This document shows positions 16,781-25,409 of a DNA stretch of 64,000 bases, piece after piece. The DNA lies in the NCBI RefSeq assembly GCF_946886695.1, contig NZ_CAMPJD010000015.1, forward strand, positions 16,936-80,935, in the 5' to 3' direction. The DNA comes from an uncultured Pseudoxanthomonas sp. Its GTDB lineage: Bacteria > Pseudomonadota > Gammaproteobacteria > Xanthomonadales > Xanthomonadaceae. The notes under the pieces are model-generated. The model saw nothing but the letters and a program-made list of their open reading frames with translations. It was not told where the DNA came from and did not search any database. How positions within the stretch are numbered: position 1 is the stretch's first letter; the number at the start of each line of letters is the position of its first letter. A program made the translations under genes and the position numbers.

Positions 16781-16968
16781 CTCGCCCCGCTTCGCGGGGA
16801 GAGGGTGCCGAAGGCGGGTGAGGGGCGAGCGGAGTCGCCGAGATAAGAGCAACGGGAAGATATCCGGATGCGATGGCCAGCGGCTTCCCCGTCGGCCACA
16901 CGCCGAGAAGCAAGAGCGCCCCTCATCCGGCCTTCGGCCACCTTCTCCCCGCAAGCAGGGAGAAGGGA
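16781..16968. repeat. Inverted repeat pair inside the ccm operon
   Basis: 16781-16831 (CTCGCCCCGCTTCGCGGGGA then GGGTGAGGGGCGAGCGGA) and 16919-16968 (CCCCTCATCCGGCC, CCACCTTCTCCCC) repeat the layout of 12571-12748. Transcription of ccmFGHI must read through it or restart after it. Confidence 0.65.
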
Positions 16969-16988
16969 GATCACGGTGGGCTTGGCGC

Positions 16989-17450
16989 TCAATTCGCCGA
17001 CCCTGCCGGCGCGGCCGGCACGTCGTGCTTCTGGTGCGCCTTGCCCATCTTGTCGGCGACTTCCTTCGGCATGTAGGCCTCGTCGTGCTTGGCCAGCACG
17101 TCGGTGGCGACGAACACGCCGTCCTGCATCGAGCCGGTGGCGACCACGGCCTGCCCCTCGCGGAACAGGTCGGGCAGGATCTTGTCGTAGCGCACCGTCA
17201 GTTGCGCATCGCCGTCGGTCACGCCGAACTGCGAGACCAGCGAGCCGGGTTCGCGCTTGAACGAGCCTTTCTCGACCATGCCGCCCAGGCGGAAGCGCGA
17301 TTCGCCGGCTTCGCCACGCAGCACTTCGGCGGGGGTGTAGAGATAGGCCACGTTGCGCTGCAGGGCCATCGCGATCAGCGTGGTCGCGATACTCGCCACC
17401 ACGATGGCGAGCAGCACGAACAGCAGGCGGCGGCGTCTAACGGGATTCAT
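16989..17450 (-). CDS. ccmE: Heme chaperone CcmE
   Basis: A 153-residue periplasmic heme chaperone that binds heme covalently and hands it to CcmF. The N-terminal anchor is [20 protein letters not shown] (about 9-28), followed by an OB-fold ([19 protein letters not shown]). The heme-binding His is in [10 protein letters not shown], with the conserved Tyr four residues on. The C-terminal tail is Lys/His/Ala-rich. It starts four bases after the ccmD stop. Confidence 0.96.
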   Translation of the reverse strand: MNPVRRRRLLFVLLAIVVASIATTLIAMALQRNVAYLYTPAEVLRGEAGESRFRLGGMVEKGSFKREPGSLVSQFGVTDGDAQLTVRYDKILPDLFREGQAVVATGSMQDGVFVATDVLAKHDEAYMPKEVADKMGKAHQKHDVPAAPAGSAN

Positions 17451-17453
17451 CGG

Positions 17454-17621
17454 TCAGCGTTCCAGGTCGGCGGGGGCGGCGCTGCGGCGCGCATCGCGCG
17501 CCACGCGTTGGCGGGCGGCGCGCAGTTCGCGGCGCACCTGCAGGCGCGGGGCGAGGAAATCCCAGCCCAGCACCACGGCGAACACGGCGTAGGCGCCGAT
17601 GACGTATTCGAGGTAGCTCAC
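17454..17621 (-). CDS. ccmD: Heme exporter subunit CcmD
   Basis: A 55-residue single-pass membrane protein that holds CcmE and the CcmABC transporter together. It has the N-terminal hydrophobic segment YVIGAYAVFAVVLGWDFLAP and a basic cytoplasmic tail rich in Arg, the family layout. The start is GTG overlapping the ccmC stop (GTGA), positioned before SYLEYVIGAY. It is easily missed because of its size. Confidence 0.9.
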   Translation of the reverse strand: MSYLEYVIGAYAVFAVVLGWDFLAPRLQVRRELRAARQRVARDARRSAAPADLER

Positions 17622-18376
17622 GGCGTGGCCTCCTTCGCGGCGGCGAGTTTCGCCACCCAGTCCTTGCCGGCTTCGCGGCGCAGGTTGTCGGCGCGGGCAC
17701 GCGCCAGCAGCGAGCCGGCGAACCAGAACTTCGTCGCGATGACCATCAGCACCAGCGGCAGGACCATGCTGTCGTCCATGCTGGATTCGCCGAACACGCG
17801 GATGGTCTGGCCCTGGTGCAGCGAGTTCCACCAGACCACCGAGTAGCGGATCACCGGCAGGATCGCCACGCCGACGATAGCCAGCAGGCCGGCGGCGCGC
17901 GCGGCGTTGCGGCGGTCGTCGATGGCGCCGTACAGGCCCATCACGCCCAGGTAGAGGAACAGCAGGATCAGTTCGGTGGTCAGGCGCGGGTCCCAGTCCC
18001 ACCACGTGCCCCACATCGGCTTGCCCCAGAGGCTGCCGGTGGCCAGGGTGATGACGGTGAACGCCGCGCCGGTGGGCGCGCACGCCATCGCGAGGATCTC
18101 GCACAGCTTGATGCGCCAGACCAGCGCGATCGCCGCGTAGAACGCCATCAGGCCGAACACGAACATGCTCATCCACGCGCTGGGCACGTGGATGTAGAGG
18201 ATGCGGAAGCTGTCGCCCTGCTGGTAGTCGGCAGGCACCACGAACAGCGCCTGCCACAGGCCCAGGCCGAGCAGCACGATCGCCGCCAGGTAGCACCACG
18301 GCGTCCAGCGTGCCGCGAAGCGGTCGAAGTACGGGGGCGAGCCGAGTTGGTGGAACCAGCGGACGAGAGGATTCAT
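17618..18376 (-). CDS. ccmC: Heme exporter membrane subunit CcmC
   Basis: A 252-residue six-pass membrane protein that presents heme to CcmE. The WWD motif is WGTWWDWDPRLT (about 122-133), flanked by conserved periplasmic His residues (ILYIHVPSAWMS before, SLHQGQTI after). Length fits the family. It follows ccmB after 13 bases and overlaps ccmD by 4. Confidence 0.96.
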   Translation of the reverse strand: MNPLVRWFHQLGSPPYFDRFAARWTPWCYLAAIVLLGLGLWQALFVVPADYQQGDSFRILYIHVPSAWMSMFVFGLMAFYAAIALVWRIKLCEILAMACAPTGAAFTVITLATGSLWGKPMWGTWWDWDPRLTTELILLFLYLGVMGLYGAIDDRRNAARAAGLLAIVGVAILPVIRYSVVWWNSLHQGQTIRVFGESSMDDSMVLPLVLMVIATKFWFAGSLLARARADNLRREAGKDWVAKLAAAKEATP

Positions 18377-18389
18377 GCAGCGGGGGTCT

Positions 18390-19076
18390 TCAGGTCAGGG
18401 CGATGCGGATCGCCGCAGCGGCCGCCAGCGGCGCCAGCAGCAGCGAGAGCAGCAGGCCGGCACCCAGCCAGAGGAGGGCACCGGAGGCATCCAGTCCTTG
18501 TGCGCTGGCGGCCACGGCGCCGGCGCCGAATACCAGCACGGGGACGTACAACGGCAGCGCCAGCAGGGCCACAAGGATACCAGAGCGCCTCATGCCGACC
18601 GTCAGGGCCGCGACCACCGCGCCCAGCAGGCTCAGCAGCGGCGTGCCCAGCGCGAGCGTGGCGAGCAGCATCGGCAACTGGCTGTGTGGCAGGTGCAGCA
18701 TCTCGCCCAGCAGCGGCGTGGCCAGCACCAGTGGCAGGGCGGTGGTCGCCCAGTGGGTCAGTACGCGCACAAGCACCAGCCAGGCCAGCGGCACCGGTGC
18801 GAGGATCCACTGTTCGAGCGAGCCGTCCTCGGCATCGCCACGGAACAGGGTGTCCAGCGACAGCAGGCCCGCCAGCAGCACGGCCACCCACACCACGGCG
18901 GGCGCGACCTTCGATAGCACCAGCGGTGCGGTGCCCAGGCCGAGGGCGAACAGCACCACCACCAGCAGCGCGAACAATGCCGGCTGCAGTGCGTCGCCAC
19001 GGCGGCGCCACAGCAGTTGCACGTCGCGGACGACCAGCGCGCGCGCGGTTTGCAGCAGGGACGGCGCGGTACTCAT
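18390..19076 (-). CDS. ccmB: Heme exporter membrane subunit CcmB
   Basis: A 228-residue six-pass inner-membrane protein, the permease partner of the CcmA ATPase. Recognisable features are the basic start with [20 protein letters not shown], the conserved [20 protein letters not shown] (about 82-101) and [17 protein letters not shown] near the end. The ATG at 19076 overlaps the ccmA stop (ATGA). Confidence 0.95.
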   Translation of the reverse strand: MSTAPSLLQTARALVVRDVQLLWRRRGDALQPALFALLVVVLFALGLGTAPLVLSKVAPAVVWVAVLLAGLLSLDTLFRGDAEDGSLEQWILAPVPLAWLVLVRVLTHWATTALPLVLATPLLGEMLHLPHSQLPMLLATLALGTPLLSLLGAVVAALTVGMRRSGILVALLALPLYVPVLVFGAGAVAASAQGLDASGALLWLGAGLLLSLLLAPLAAAAAIRIALT

Positions 19077-19717
19077 GCCGGGCGCTCCATCACCAGCATC
19101 CGCGTCTGCACCGGTGGCGCGGCGTAGGCGCCGTGCGTCGTGACCAGGGCCGCACCGCCATCGCGCAGGTGGGCCGAAATCATCCGGTTCACCAGGTTGA
19201 TGCCGTCCAGGTCGAGGTTGGCGTAGGGCTCGTCCAGCAGCCAGAGCGGCGAGGGCGACAGCCACAGGCGGGCGAGCGAGAGGCGTTTCTTCTGTCCGGC
19301 GGAGAGCTGGCGAGCGAAGGCGTCTTCGTAGCCGGCCAGTCCCACCATCGCCAAGGCATTGCCGGGCATCTGGCGGGCGCGGCGGCCATGCAGGCCGCAG
19401 AGGAAGTTGAGGTTTTCCAGCGTGTTCAGGTCGGCTTTCAGTGCCGGAAGATGGCCCAGATAGGCCATCGCATGTGCCCGGCGCGACGGGCCGGCGGGCT
19501 GTCCGTCGATGTCGATCTGGCCCGCATCGGCGCGAAGCAGGCCGGCCAGCACGCGCAGCAGGGTGGTCTTGCCGACGCCGTTTCCGCCCTGCACCAGCAG
19601 CGCCTCGCCCGCATCCACGGCAAAGTCCAGCGGCCCGAACACCGGCTCGTCATTGCGCGAGAACGCCAGGGCGCGGGCAGCCAGCAGCGGCGGGTGGCGG
19701 GAAGCGGCGTCGGTCAT
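19073..19717 (-). CDS. ccmA: Cytochrome c biogenesis ATP-binding protein CcmA
   Basis: A 214-residue ABC ATPase that powers release of holo-CcmE from CcmC. Walker A is [16 protein letters not shown] (about 42-57), the signature is [14 protein letters not shown] (about 137-150), and Walker B is [12 protein letters not shown] (about 156-167). The start at 19717 ([19 protein letters not shown]) is preferred; an in-frame upstream start at 19765 exists. It is the first gene of ccmABCDEFGHI. Confidence 0.95.
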   Translation of the reverse strand: MTDAASRHPPLLAARALAFSRNDEPVFGPLDFAVDAGEALLVQGGNGVGKTTLLRVLAGLLRADAGQIDIDGQPAGPSRRAHAMAYLGHLPALKADLNTLENLNFLCGLHGRRARQMPGNALAMVGLAGYEDAFARQLSAGQKKRLSLARLWLSPSPLWLLDEPYANLDLDGINLVNRMISAHLRDGGAALVTTHGAYAAPPVQTRMLVMERPA

Positions 19718-19823
19718 CGGATCGGGCGTTCCCGGGCGGGAGGCTGGGGTGTCCTGGAGGCTCAATCGCCCATTCTAAACGGAGGGGCCGGTCCGGCCGC
19801 CTGCGACAGACGGTCGCGGTCCG

Positions 19824-20330
19824 TCACCCCACCCAGTCGGTATGCGGGTCGCCGTCGGCCTGCAGCGGCCGGGGCCACATCATCCGCAGTCGCACCGGTG
19901 TGTCGGCGTGCCAGAAGAGCGTGCCGCCCTGGCCGAACTCGCGCGCCAGGGCGTCGGCCTGTTCCAGCGTGGCGTCCAGTACCAGGCAACCATGTTCGAC
20001 CATGCCGCCCTGGTTGTTGCAGCCCAGCGCCGGGAGGAATGACAACCCCAACGTGTGTAGGCGTGCGTGCAGGCGTTCCTGCGCGACGTCGTTGACCGGG
20101 CGCGGCGCCTCGCCGGGTGGAGGATTCCACGCGGTGATGAACAGATAGCGGGTCGCCATGACCTGGCGTTCGACGTCCGGCGCGGTCGAGCCGGTGCGGA
20201 ACAGCCATTCCTGCCGACCCACCGTGACGAAGTAGTGCGCGGCAGCCCAGGCCGTGGCCAGCCGTGCGCGTTCCGCCTCGGGGACATCCCCGAGGGTCGT
20301 GCCGGCAGCGGGAACGCGGTGGTCGGCCAT
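19824..20330 (-). CDS. DUF3293-family protein
   Basis: A 168-residue soluble protein. The start at 20330 gives MADHRVPAAG; the longer open frame upstream runs antisense through the divergent aminotransferase gene and is rejected. The core YLFITAWNPPPGEAPRPVNDVAQ, then LGLSFLPALGCNN and VEHGCLVLDATLEQADALA, matches DUF3293 (an 'ITAWNP' strand, R.N, then E.G). The role of the family is unknown. It diverges from the aminotransferase with a 70-base gap. Confidence 0.75.
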   Translation of the reverse strand: MADHRVPAAGTTLGDVPEAERARLATAWAAAHYFVTVGRQEWLFRTGSTAPDVERQVMATRYLFITAWNPPPGEAPRPVNDVAQERLHARLHTLGLSFLPALGCNNQGGMVEHGCLVLDATLEQADALAREFGQGGTLFWHADTPVRLRMMWPRPLQADGDPHTDWVG

Positions 20331-20400
20331 GGCCGCATCATCGCGCGTAACGCCCAGCGCGTACACTCCGCGTTCCCCTTCATCGAGTGCCCGAACCAGG

Positions 20401-21552
20401 ATGTCCCAGCCGCAGACCAAGCTGCCCAAGGTGGGCACCACCATCTTCACCGTGATGTCGCAGCTCGCCGCCGAGCACGGCGCGGTCAACCTGGGGCAGG
20501 GTTTCCCGGACTTCGCGGTGCCGCCGCGGCTGGTGGACGAACTGGATGCCGCCATGCGCGCCGGCCACAACCAGTACGCGCCGATGACCGGTGTGGCGCC
20601 GCTGCGCCAGGCCATCGCGGAGAAGGTGCTGCGCTGCTACGGCCGCGAGGTGAATCCCGACACCGAGATCACCGTGACCAGCGGTGCTACCGAGGCGCTG
20701 TTCAACGCCATCCATGCGGTAGTGCGCCCGGGCGAAGAAGTCATCGTGCTGGACCCCGCCTACGACAGCTACGAGCCGGCCATCGACCTGGCCGGCGCGC
20801 GTGCGGTGCACGTGCCATTGGATCCGCAGACCTTCGCGGTGGATTGGGATCGCGTGCGCGCGGCCATCACCCCGAAGACGCGCCTGCTGATCATCAACAG
20901 CCCGCACAACCCGTCTGGCGCGATGTTCGACGAAGCCGACATCCGCGCGCTGTCCGCGCTGCTCGAGGGCACCGGCATCTACCTGATCTCCGACGAGGTC
21001 TACGAGCACATCGTGTTCGATGGCCGCCGCCACGAATCGATCCTGCGCTATCCCGAACTGGCCGCGCGTGCGTTCGTGGTGTCCAGCTTCGGCAAGACCT
21101 ACCACTGCACAGGTTGGAAGATCGGCTATGCCATCGCACCGCCGGCGCTGACAGCGGAGTTCCGCAAGGTTCACCAGTACAACGTGTTCTGCACCTTCGC
21201 GCCGGCGCAGTACGCGTTCGCCGCGATGATCCGGCAGGAGCCCGAGCATTACGAACAATTGGGCGCCTTCTATCAGGAGAAGCGCGACCGTTTCCACGAG
21301 CAGTTGTTGGGCACGAAGTTCACACCGCTGCCGGTGCCGGGCGGTTACTTCCAGCTGGTCGACTATTCAGCGGTCAGCGATCTGCCGGATGCCGAGTTCG
21401 TGAAGTGGCTGACCATCGAGCATGGCGTCACCGCGATCCCGCTGTCGCCGTTCTACGAGACGCCGCCGGCCAGCCAGCGCCTGGCGCGGCTGTGCTTCGC
21501 CAAGAACGAAGCGACGCTGGATGCGGCGATTGAGCGGTTGAAGAAGCTCTGA
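20401..21552 (+). CDS. Methionine/glutamine aminotransferase (YbdL-like, PLP-dependent)
   Basis: A 383-residue class I/II aminotransferase. Visible features are the N-terminal NLGQGFPDFAVPP, NQYAPMTGVAPLRQAIAEK, the PLP-stacking region TSGATEALFNAIHA (about 96-109), NSPHNPSG (about 164-171), YDSYEP, SDEVYEHIVFDG and the Schiff-base Lys in SSFGKTYHCTGWKIGYA (about 233). These match the methionine/kynurenine aminotransferase branch that includes YbdL. The ATG at 20401 is used; the in-frame upstream part is antisense to the neighbour. The next gene is an omega-amidase, so the pair fits a glutamine transaminase/omega-amidase route that regenerates methionine from its keto acid. Confidence 0.88.
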   Translation: MSQPQTKLPKVGTTIFTVMSQLAAEHGAVNLGQGFPDFAVPPRLVDELDAAMRAGHNQYAPMTGVAPLRQAIAEKVLRCYGREVNPDTEITVTSGATEALFNAIHAVVRPGEEVIVLDPAYDSYEPAIDLAGARAVHVPLDPQTFAVDWDRVRAAITPKTRLLIINSPHNPSGAMFDEADIRALSALLEGTGIYLISDEVYEHIVFDGRRHESILRYPELAARAFVVSSFGKTYHCTGWKIGYAIAPPALTAEFRKVHQYNVFCTFAPAQYAFAAMIRQEPEHYEQLGAFYQEKRDRFHEQLLGTKFTPLPVPGGYFQLVDYSAVSDLPDAEFVKWLTIEHGVTAIPLSPFYETPPASQRLARLCFAKNEATLDAAIERLKKL

Positions 21553-21554
21553 CC

Positions 21555-21648
21555 GTCGTCCCAGCGAAGGCTGGGACCCATTGGCTTTTTCTTCGTTTTT
21601 TGGAAAGACGCAAAAGCAAGATGGATCCCAGCGTGCGCTGGGATGACG
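21555..21648. repeat. Inverted repeat pair, family GTCATCCCAGCG, copy 1
   Basis: Left arm GTCGTCCCAGCGAAGGCTGG then GACCCA; right arm GGATCCCAGCGTGCGCTGGG then ATGAC. It lies between the aminotransferase and the omega-amidase gene; a second pair is at 31976-32076. Confidence 0.7.
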
Positions 21649-21697
21649 CCGGACACATCGCGACCATCGTCATGATGGCGGCTTGGAGACAGAACGC

Positions 21698-22495
21698 ATG
21701 CAGGACCTCCGCATTTCCCTTGTCCAGGGCGAGACGCGCTGGCATGACCCGGCGGGCAACCGCGACTACTACGGTGGCCTGATCGCGCCGCTTGCCGGAA
21801 AGACCGATCTGGTGATCCTGCCGGAGACGTTCACCAGCGGTTTCAGCAACGAGGCCATCGACCAGGCCGAGGGCATGGACGGCGCCACGGTGGCGTGGAT
21901 CTGTGAGCAGGCCAGGACGCTGGGTGCCGCAGTTACCGGCAGCGTGCAACTGCGCACGTCGGAGGGGGTGTTCAATCGTCTGCTGTTCGCCACGCCCGAC
22001 GGCGCGTTGCATTACTACGACAAGCGCCATTTGTTCCGTTATGCGAACGAGCACAAGCGATATGCAGCCGGCAACGAGCGGCTGACGTTGGAATGGAAGG
22101 GCTGGCGGATCAATCCGCTGGTCTGTTACGACCTGCGTTTCCCGGTGTTCGCGCGCAACCGTTACGACGTGGAGCGTCCGGGCCAGCTCGACTTCGATCT
22201 GCAGTTGTTTGTCGCAAACTGGCCGGCGGCGCGTGCGTATCCGTGGAAGACGCTGTTGCGCGCGCGGGCAATCGAGAATCTCTGCTACGTCGCGGCGGTC
22301 AATCGTGCGGGGACGGATGGCAATGGGCACGAATATAGCGGCGACAGTGCGGTGATCGATTTCCTGGGGCAGCCGGTGGTGGAGTTGCCGGCAGGCGAGG
22401 GTGTGGCGACGTCGACGATCTCGGCGGAGGCGCTGGCGGCGCATCGGGAGAAGTTTCCGGCGATGCTCGATGCGGATCGGTTCGAGTTGCGCTGA
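21698..22495 (+). CDS. Omega-amidase (YafV-like nitrilase-family amidohydrolase)
   Basis: A 265-residue member of the carbon-nitrogen hydrolase family. The catalytic triad is visible: Glu in LVILPETFTSGF (about 42), Lys in YYDKRHLFRY (about 109) and Cys in NPLVCYDLRFP (about 144). The enzyme should hydrolyse 2-oxoglutaramate, produced when glutamine is the amino donor, to 2-oxoglutarate and ammonia. The ATG at 21698 (MQDLRISLVQGETRWHD) begins the conserved N-terminal strand. Genetic linkage to the aminotransferase supports the assignment. Confidence 0.88.
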   Translation: MQDLRISLVQGETRWHDPAGNRDYYGGLIAPLAGKTDLVILPETFTSGFSNEAIDQAEGMDGATVAWICEQARTLGAAVTGSVQLRTSEGVFNRLLFATPDGALHYYDKRHLFRYANEHKRYAAGNERLTLEWKGWRINPLVCYDLRFPVFARNRYDVERPGQLDFDLQLFVANWPAARAYPWKTLLRARAIENLCYVAAVNRAGTDGNGHEYSGDSAVIDFLGQPVVELPAGEGVATSTISAEALAAHREKFPAMLDADRFELR

Positions 22496-22508
22496 GCTCG
22501 GCTTCTAA

Positions 22509-22550
22509 GCCCCTCTCCCTGCGGGAGAGGGGTTGGGGTGAGGGGCAACG
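22509..22550 (+). repeat. GGTTGGGGTGAGGGG palindromic repeat, outer left copy
   Basis: CCCCTCTCCCTGCGGGAGAG followed by GGGTTGGGGTGAGGGGC and AACGAAGTC. The inverse copy at 23256-23293 is preceded by GACTTCGTCG, so the homology extends past the hairpin. Confidence 0.65.
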
Positions 22551-22649
22551 AAGTCCGTATCCCTCTCGCCGTCAGCCTTGAGCCACATCCGCGATGGCAC
22601 TGGTTTCGTGGCCTTGCGTGATGGCTTTTCTCTTTCCGCATAGATGGCG

Positions 22650-23129
22650 CGCTCGCCGCGAGGCGTCACTTTCTTTGCTTGTGCAAAGAAAGTAACCAAA
22701 GAAAGCACACCCCAGGCGGCACGCCCTGCGCTTCGCTCCGTGTCCGCGAGCGGTCCGGGAATTTTCGTAAGGCACATCCCTGTGCCATACGAAAACGCCG
22801 CCCATCCAGGGCGGCGCCCTACGGGTTTTACCCGGCCCGCTCGCCGTGCCTCATGGGGGCCCGAAGGCAACAGCCACAGCAAAGCACTTGCTACGGATAT
22901 GTCCGGCCCAGCTTCGGGGCCCCTTAGGTCCGGCAGTCACGGCGGGTCAAACCCCGTAGGGGCGACGCGCAAGGATGTGCGTCGTTTCCGGATGACACAG
23001 GATGTGTCTTCCGGAAATTCCCGCCGGGATTGCGAACCCGCCGCGAAGCGGCGGGCGGACCGCCGGGGTGTGCTTTCTTTGCCTACTTTCTTTGCACAAG
23101 CAAAGAAAGTAGGGCCCCCGCGGCGAGCG
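22650..23129. repeat. 480-bp element with ~65-bp terminal inverted repeats
   Basis: The left end (22650-22716) contains CGCTCGCCGCG, ACTTTCTTTGCTTGTGCAAA, GAAAGTAACCAAAGAAAGC and ACACCCC. The right end (23061-23129) is its inverse with few changes. Inside are secondary inverted motifs (GGAATTTTCGTAAGGCACAT opposite GTCTTCCGGAAATTCCCGCC) and no coding signal. Similar 'CTTTCTTTGC' blocks recur between genes in xanthomonads as far as I recall. No transposase is present, so any movement would need one in trans. Confidence 0.7.
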
Positions 23130-23255
23130 ACGCCATGCGTGACCTAAAGCAGACCCACACCGAAAGATGCACGTAAAAGGTCCATCGCGCGTGAGCGTTT
23201 TCGGTGAATCGCGAATGTTGTCAGGCCGCCGGTTATCGAGACTGACTGACTTCGT

Positions 23256-23293
23256 CGCCCCTCACCCCAACCCCTCTCCCGCAGGGAGAGGGG
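23256..23293 (-). repeat. GGTTGGGGTGAGGGG palindromic repeat, outer right copy
   Basis: CGCCCCTCACCCCAACCCCT then CTCCCGCAGGGAGAGGGG, the inverse of 22509-22550. Confidence 0.65.
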
Positions 23294-23325
23294 CTTCAGA
23301 GCCGCCTCTGCCTGGCCGCGTGAAG

Positions 23326-23772
23326 TCAGCCGCTCTTCGGAGGCAGGATCTGGCACACCGCCTGGCACATCACCAGCACGCGGCCCGCGTCGTCACGCAC
23401 CTCGCCCGCGAGGAACAGCTGATTGCGCGTGCGTTCCACCAACCGCGCATGGCAGGTGATGTGCGGAATGTCCGGCGTCACCGGGCGCAGGTACTGCGTG
23501 TTGAGCGAGGTCGTCACGCTGGGCGGTGCGATCAGGTACGAGAACGGGCCCAGCGTGTTGTCCAGCGCGGCGACGATGAAGCCGCCCTGCATGTGGCCGA
23601 TCGGATTCTGGTAGCGGGGCAGCACGGGAAAACGCATCGCCAGCGATTCGCCTTCCACGTAGGCGACCGGCTCGCCCTGCATGTCGAGCAGGCACGGCGG
23701 CGGAATCTGCAGGGGTGCGCCGGCAGGCAGGCGTGCGCGCAGCAGGGCGTTGATGTCGGTGCCGTCGCTCAT
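23326..23772 (-). CDS. PaaI-type hotdog thioesterase
   Basis: A 148-residue hotdog-fold protein. The helix/loop signature GHMQGGFIVAALDNTLGPFS (about 66-85) and the following VTTSLNTQYLRPV strand fit the PaaI/YigI branch, in which the catalytic acidic residue sits in the long helix (D79 here). Its substrate is probably an acyl-CoA, not identifiable from sequence. The ATG overlaps the stop of the next upstream gene (ATGA), so the two are co-transcribed. Confidence 0.8.
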   Translation of the reverse strand: MSDGTDINALLRARLPAGAPLQIPPPCLLDMQGEPVAYVEGESLAMRFPVLPRYQNPIGHMQGGFIVAALDNTLGPFSYLIAPPSVTTSLNTQYLRPVTPDIPHITCHARLVERTRNQLFLAGEVRDDAGRVLVMCQAVCQILPPKSG

Positions 23773-24146
23773 GGTGTGAAACTCAACTCGAACGAGGTGA
23801 AGAAAGGCGCGCGCCCTGGCGCCGACAGCGTCCTGCCCGCGATCTGCTTCTGCACGCAGATCGCCAGGGGCGTCGCGCCTTCCCGCCACGTGCGTACCAC
23901 CTTGCCGGTGGCGTCCAGCTCCGCCACGACCACGAACGGCGAGGTGTCCGCCGTGGGGGTCGCGCATGCGCTGACGCCGGCATCGAGCGCGATGGCCTGT
24001 GCATCGCGCAGCGATGCCGCCTGCTCCGGCGCCAGCGCGGCTTCGTCGGCATCCGCGCGTTGCTTGGCTTGCGTGTAGTCGAGCGTTGCCTGTGCGTGCG
24101 CCACGGAAGCGCAGCACAACCCGAATGCGAACAGGAGGTGTTTCAT
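23769..24146 (-). CDS. Small periplasmic protein, unknown
   Basis: A 125-residue protein with a clear signal peptide (MKHLLFAFGLCCASVAHA). The mature part is helical at first (YTQAKQRADADEAALAPEQ) and then has a strand-rich part with two Cys (ACATPTADTSPFVVVAELDA, AICVQKQIAGRTL) that could form a disulfide. The last segment PFFTSFELSF resembles TonB C-terminal-like small domains, but I would not claim that. AGGAGG sits 6 bases before the ATG. The stop overlaps the thioesterase start. Confidence 0.6.
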   Translation of the reverse strand: MKHLLFAFGLCCASVAHAQATLDYTQAKQRADADEAALAPEQAASLRDAQAIALDAGVSACATPTADTSPFVVVAELDATGKVVRTWREGATPLAICVQKQIAGRTLSAPGRAPFFTSFELSFTP

Positions 24147-24159
24147 CACCGGATGTTCC

Positions 24160-25392
24160 TCACGGCGCCTTCGGCGGTTCGATCCGCCAGATCTTGCCGT
24201 CGTCTTCGTCGGTGACCACGTAGACGTTGCCGTCCTGCCCGACGCGGACGTCGCGCACACGCTCACCGATCTCGTTGAGCAGGCGTTCTTCGCCGACGAC
24301 CTTGTCGCCGTCCAGGGTCAGGCGGATCAGGTTGCGTTCGGCCAGCGAGCCGAGGAACAGGCTGTCGTTCCAGGGGCTCTCCGGTCGCCCGGTATAGAAC
24401 GCCATGCCGGACACACCCGGGGATTTCTCCCACAGGTGGTGCGGTTGTTCCATGCCGTCCTTCGCCTTGCCTTCCGCTTCCGGGATCGGCTGGCCGGAAT
24501 AATTGATGCCGTGGGTGATGACCGGCCAGCCATAGTTCTTTCCAGGCTGGGGCAGGTTGATCTCGTCGCCACCGCGTGGGCCATGCTCGCTCTGCCAGAG
24601 CGTGCCGGTGCGCGGGTCGCGCGCCATGCCCTGCATGTTGCGGTGGCCGTAGCTGTAGATCTCGGGGCGCGCGCCGGATTGGCCGACGAAGGGATTGTCC
24701 TGCGGCACGCTGCCGTCCAGGTTGAGGCGCACCAGCTTGCCCTGCAGCTTGTCGAGTTCCTGCGACATCGCGCGCTTGTTGCGCTCGCCCTGGCTGATGA
24801 AGAGGTGGCCGGCATCATCGAAGACCAGACGCGAGCCGAAGTGGTTCGGGCCGTCGACCTTCGGTTCCTGGCGGTAGATCACCTTGACGTCGGCGAGCGC
24901 GCCGTCGGCCAGCGTGCCGTAGGCCACTGCGGTGCCTGCGGTACCGTTGTCGCCCGGCTCGGCATAGCTCAGGTAGATGCGCTGGCTGCTGGCGAAATCC
25001 GGCGCGGGCACCACGTCGAGCAGGCCGCCCTGGCCGGTGGCGAAGACCTTGGGTACGCCCGTGACCGGTGCGGACACCGCGCCGTCGGCACCGACGCGGC
25101 GCAACTGCCCGCTGCGTTCGGTGACGAGCATGCTGCCGTCGGGCAGGAACGCGAGCCCCCAGGGATGATCCAGACCGCCCGCCACCTGCGTGGCCCGGAC
25201 CTGGCCCTTGGCACTGGTCAGCGTCTGCGCGGGCTGGCTCGCGGGTGCAGGCTGCTCCGCCGCGGCGGTGGCGTTGCCTCTGGCTTCACCGTTCGCGGGT
25301 GAATTGCACGCGGCCAGGGGCAGCGCGAGAAGCAGGGCGGTGGCGAGTCGGTGGGATGCGTTGCGCAACGTCGTATCTCCTGTGGGGAACAT
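24160..25392 (-). CDS. PQQ-dependent aldose sugar dehydrogenase (soluble GDH-like), lipoprotein
   Basis: A 410-residue six-bladed beta-propeller of the glucose/sorbosone dehydrogenase family (YliI/Asd type), expected to oxidise aldoses in the periplasm with PQQ. The N terminus carries a lipobox LAAC (about 27-30), then an Ala/Pro/Gln-rich linker. Hallmarks are LDHPWGLAFLPDGSMLVTER (His for PQQ/catalysis), GQGGLLDVVPAPDFASS, GPNHFGSRLVFD, SYGHRNMQGMARDP, WQSEHGPRGGDEINL and NYGWPVITHG. No PQQ synthesis genes are in the window. The start at 25392 gives a proper signal. Confidence 0.88.
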   Translation of the reverse strand: MFPTGDTTLRNASHRLATALLLALPLAACNSPANGEARGNATAAAEQPAPASQPAQTLTSAKGQVRATQVAGGLDHPWGLAFLPDGSMLVTERSGQLRRVGADGAVSAPVTGVPKVFATGQGGLLDVVPAPDFASSQRIYLSYAEPGDNGTAGTAVAYGTLADGALADVKVIYRQEPKVDGPNHFGSRLVFDDAGHLFISQGERNKRAMSQELDKLQGKLVRLNLDGSVPQDNPFVGQSGARPEIYSYGHRNMQGMARDPRTGTLWQSEHGPRGGDEINLPQPGKNYGWPVITHGINYSGQPIPEAEGKAKDGMEQPHHLWEKSPGVSGMAFYTGRPESPWNDSLFLGSLAERNLIRLTLDGDKVVGEERLLNEIGERVRDVRVGQDGNVYVVTDEDDGKIWRIEPPKAP

Positions 25393-25409
25393 AGTCAGCG
25401 GTAGCCGGA

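Larger units (their letters stand above)
22496..23325. other. Gene-free nested inverted-repeat region
   Basis: No gene is supported in these 830 bases. An outer inverted pair (22509-22550 and 23256-23293) encloses a 480-bp element with about 65-bp inverted ends (22650-23129). Open frames here change identity when read from either end, as expected for palindromic DNA. Confidence 0.7.

Noticed and set aside
22679..23147. Several open frames in the 480-bp element
   Set aside because: They overlap in all frames, mirror each other across the palindrome and show no conserved protein pattern.
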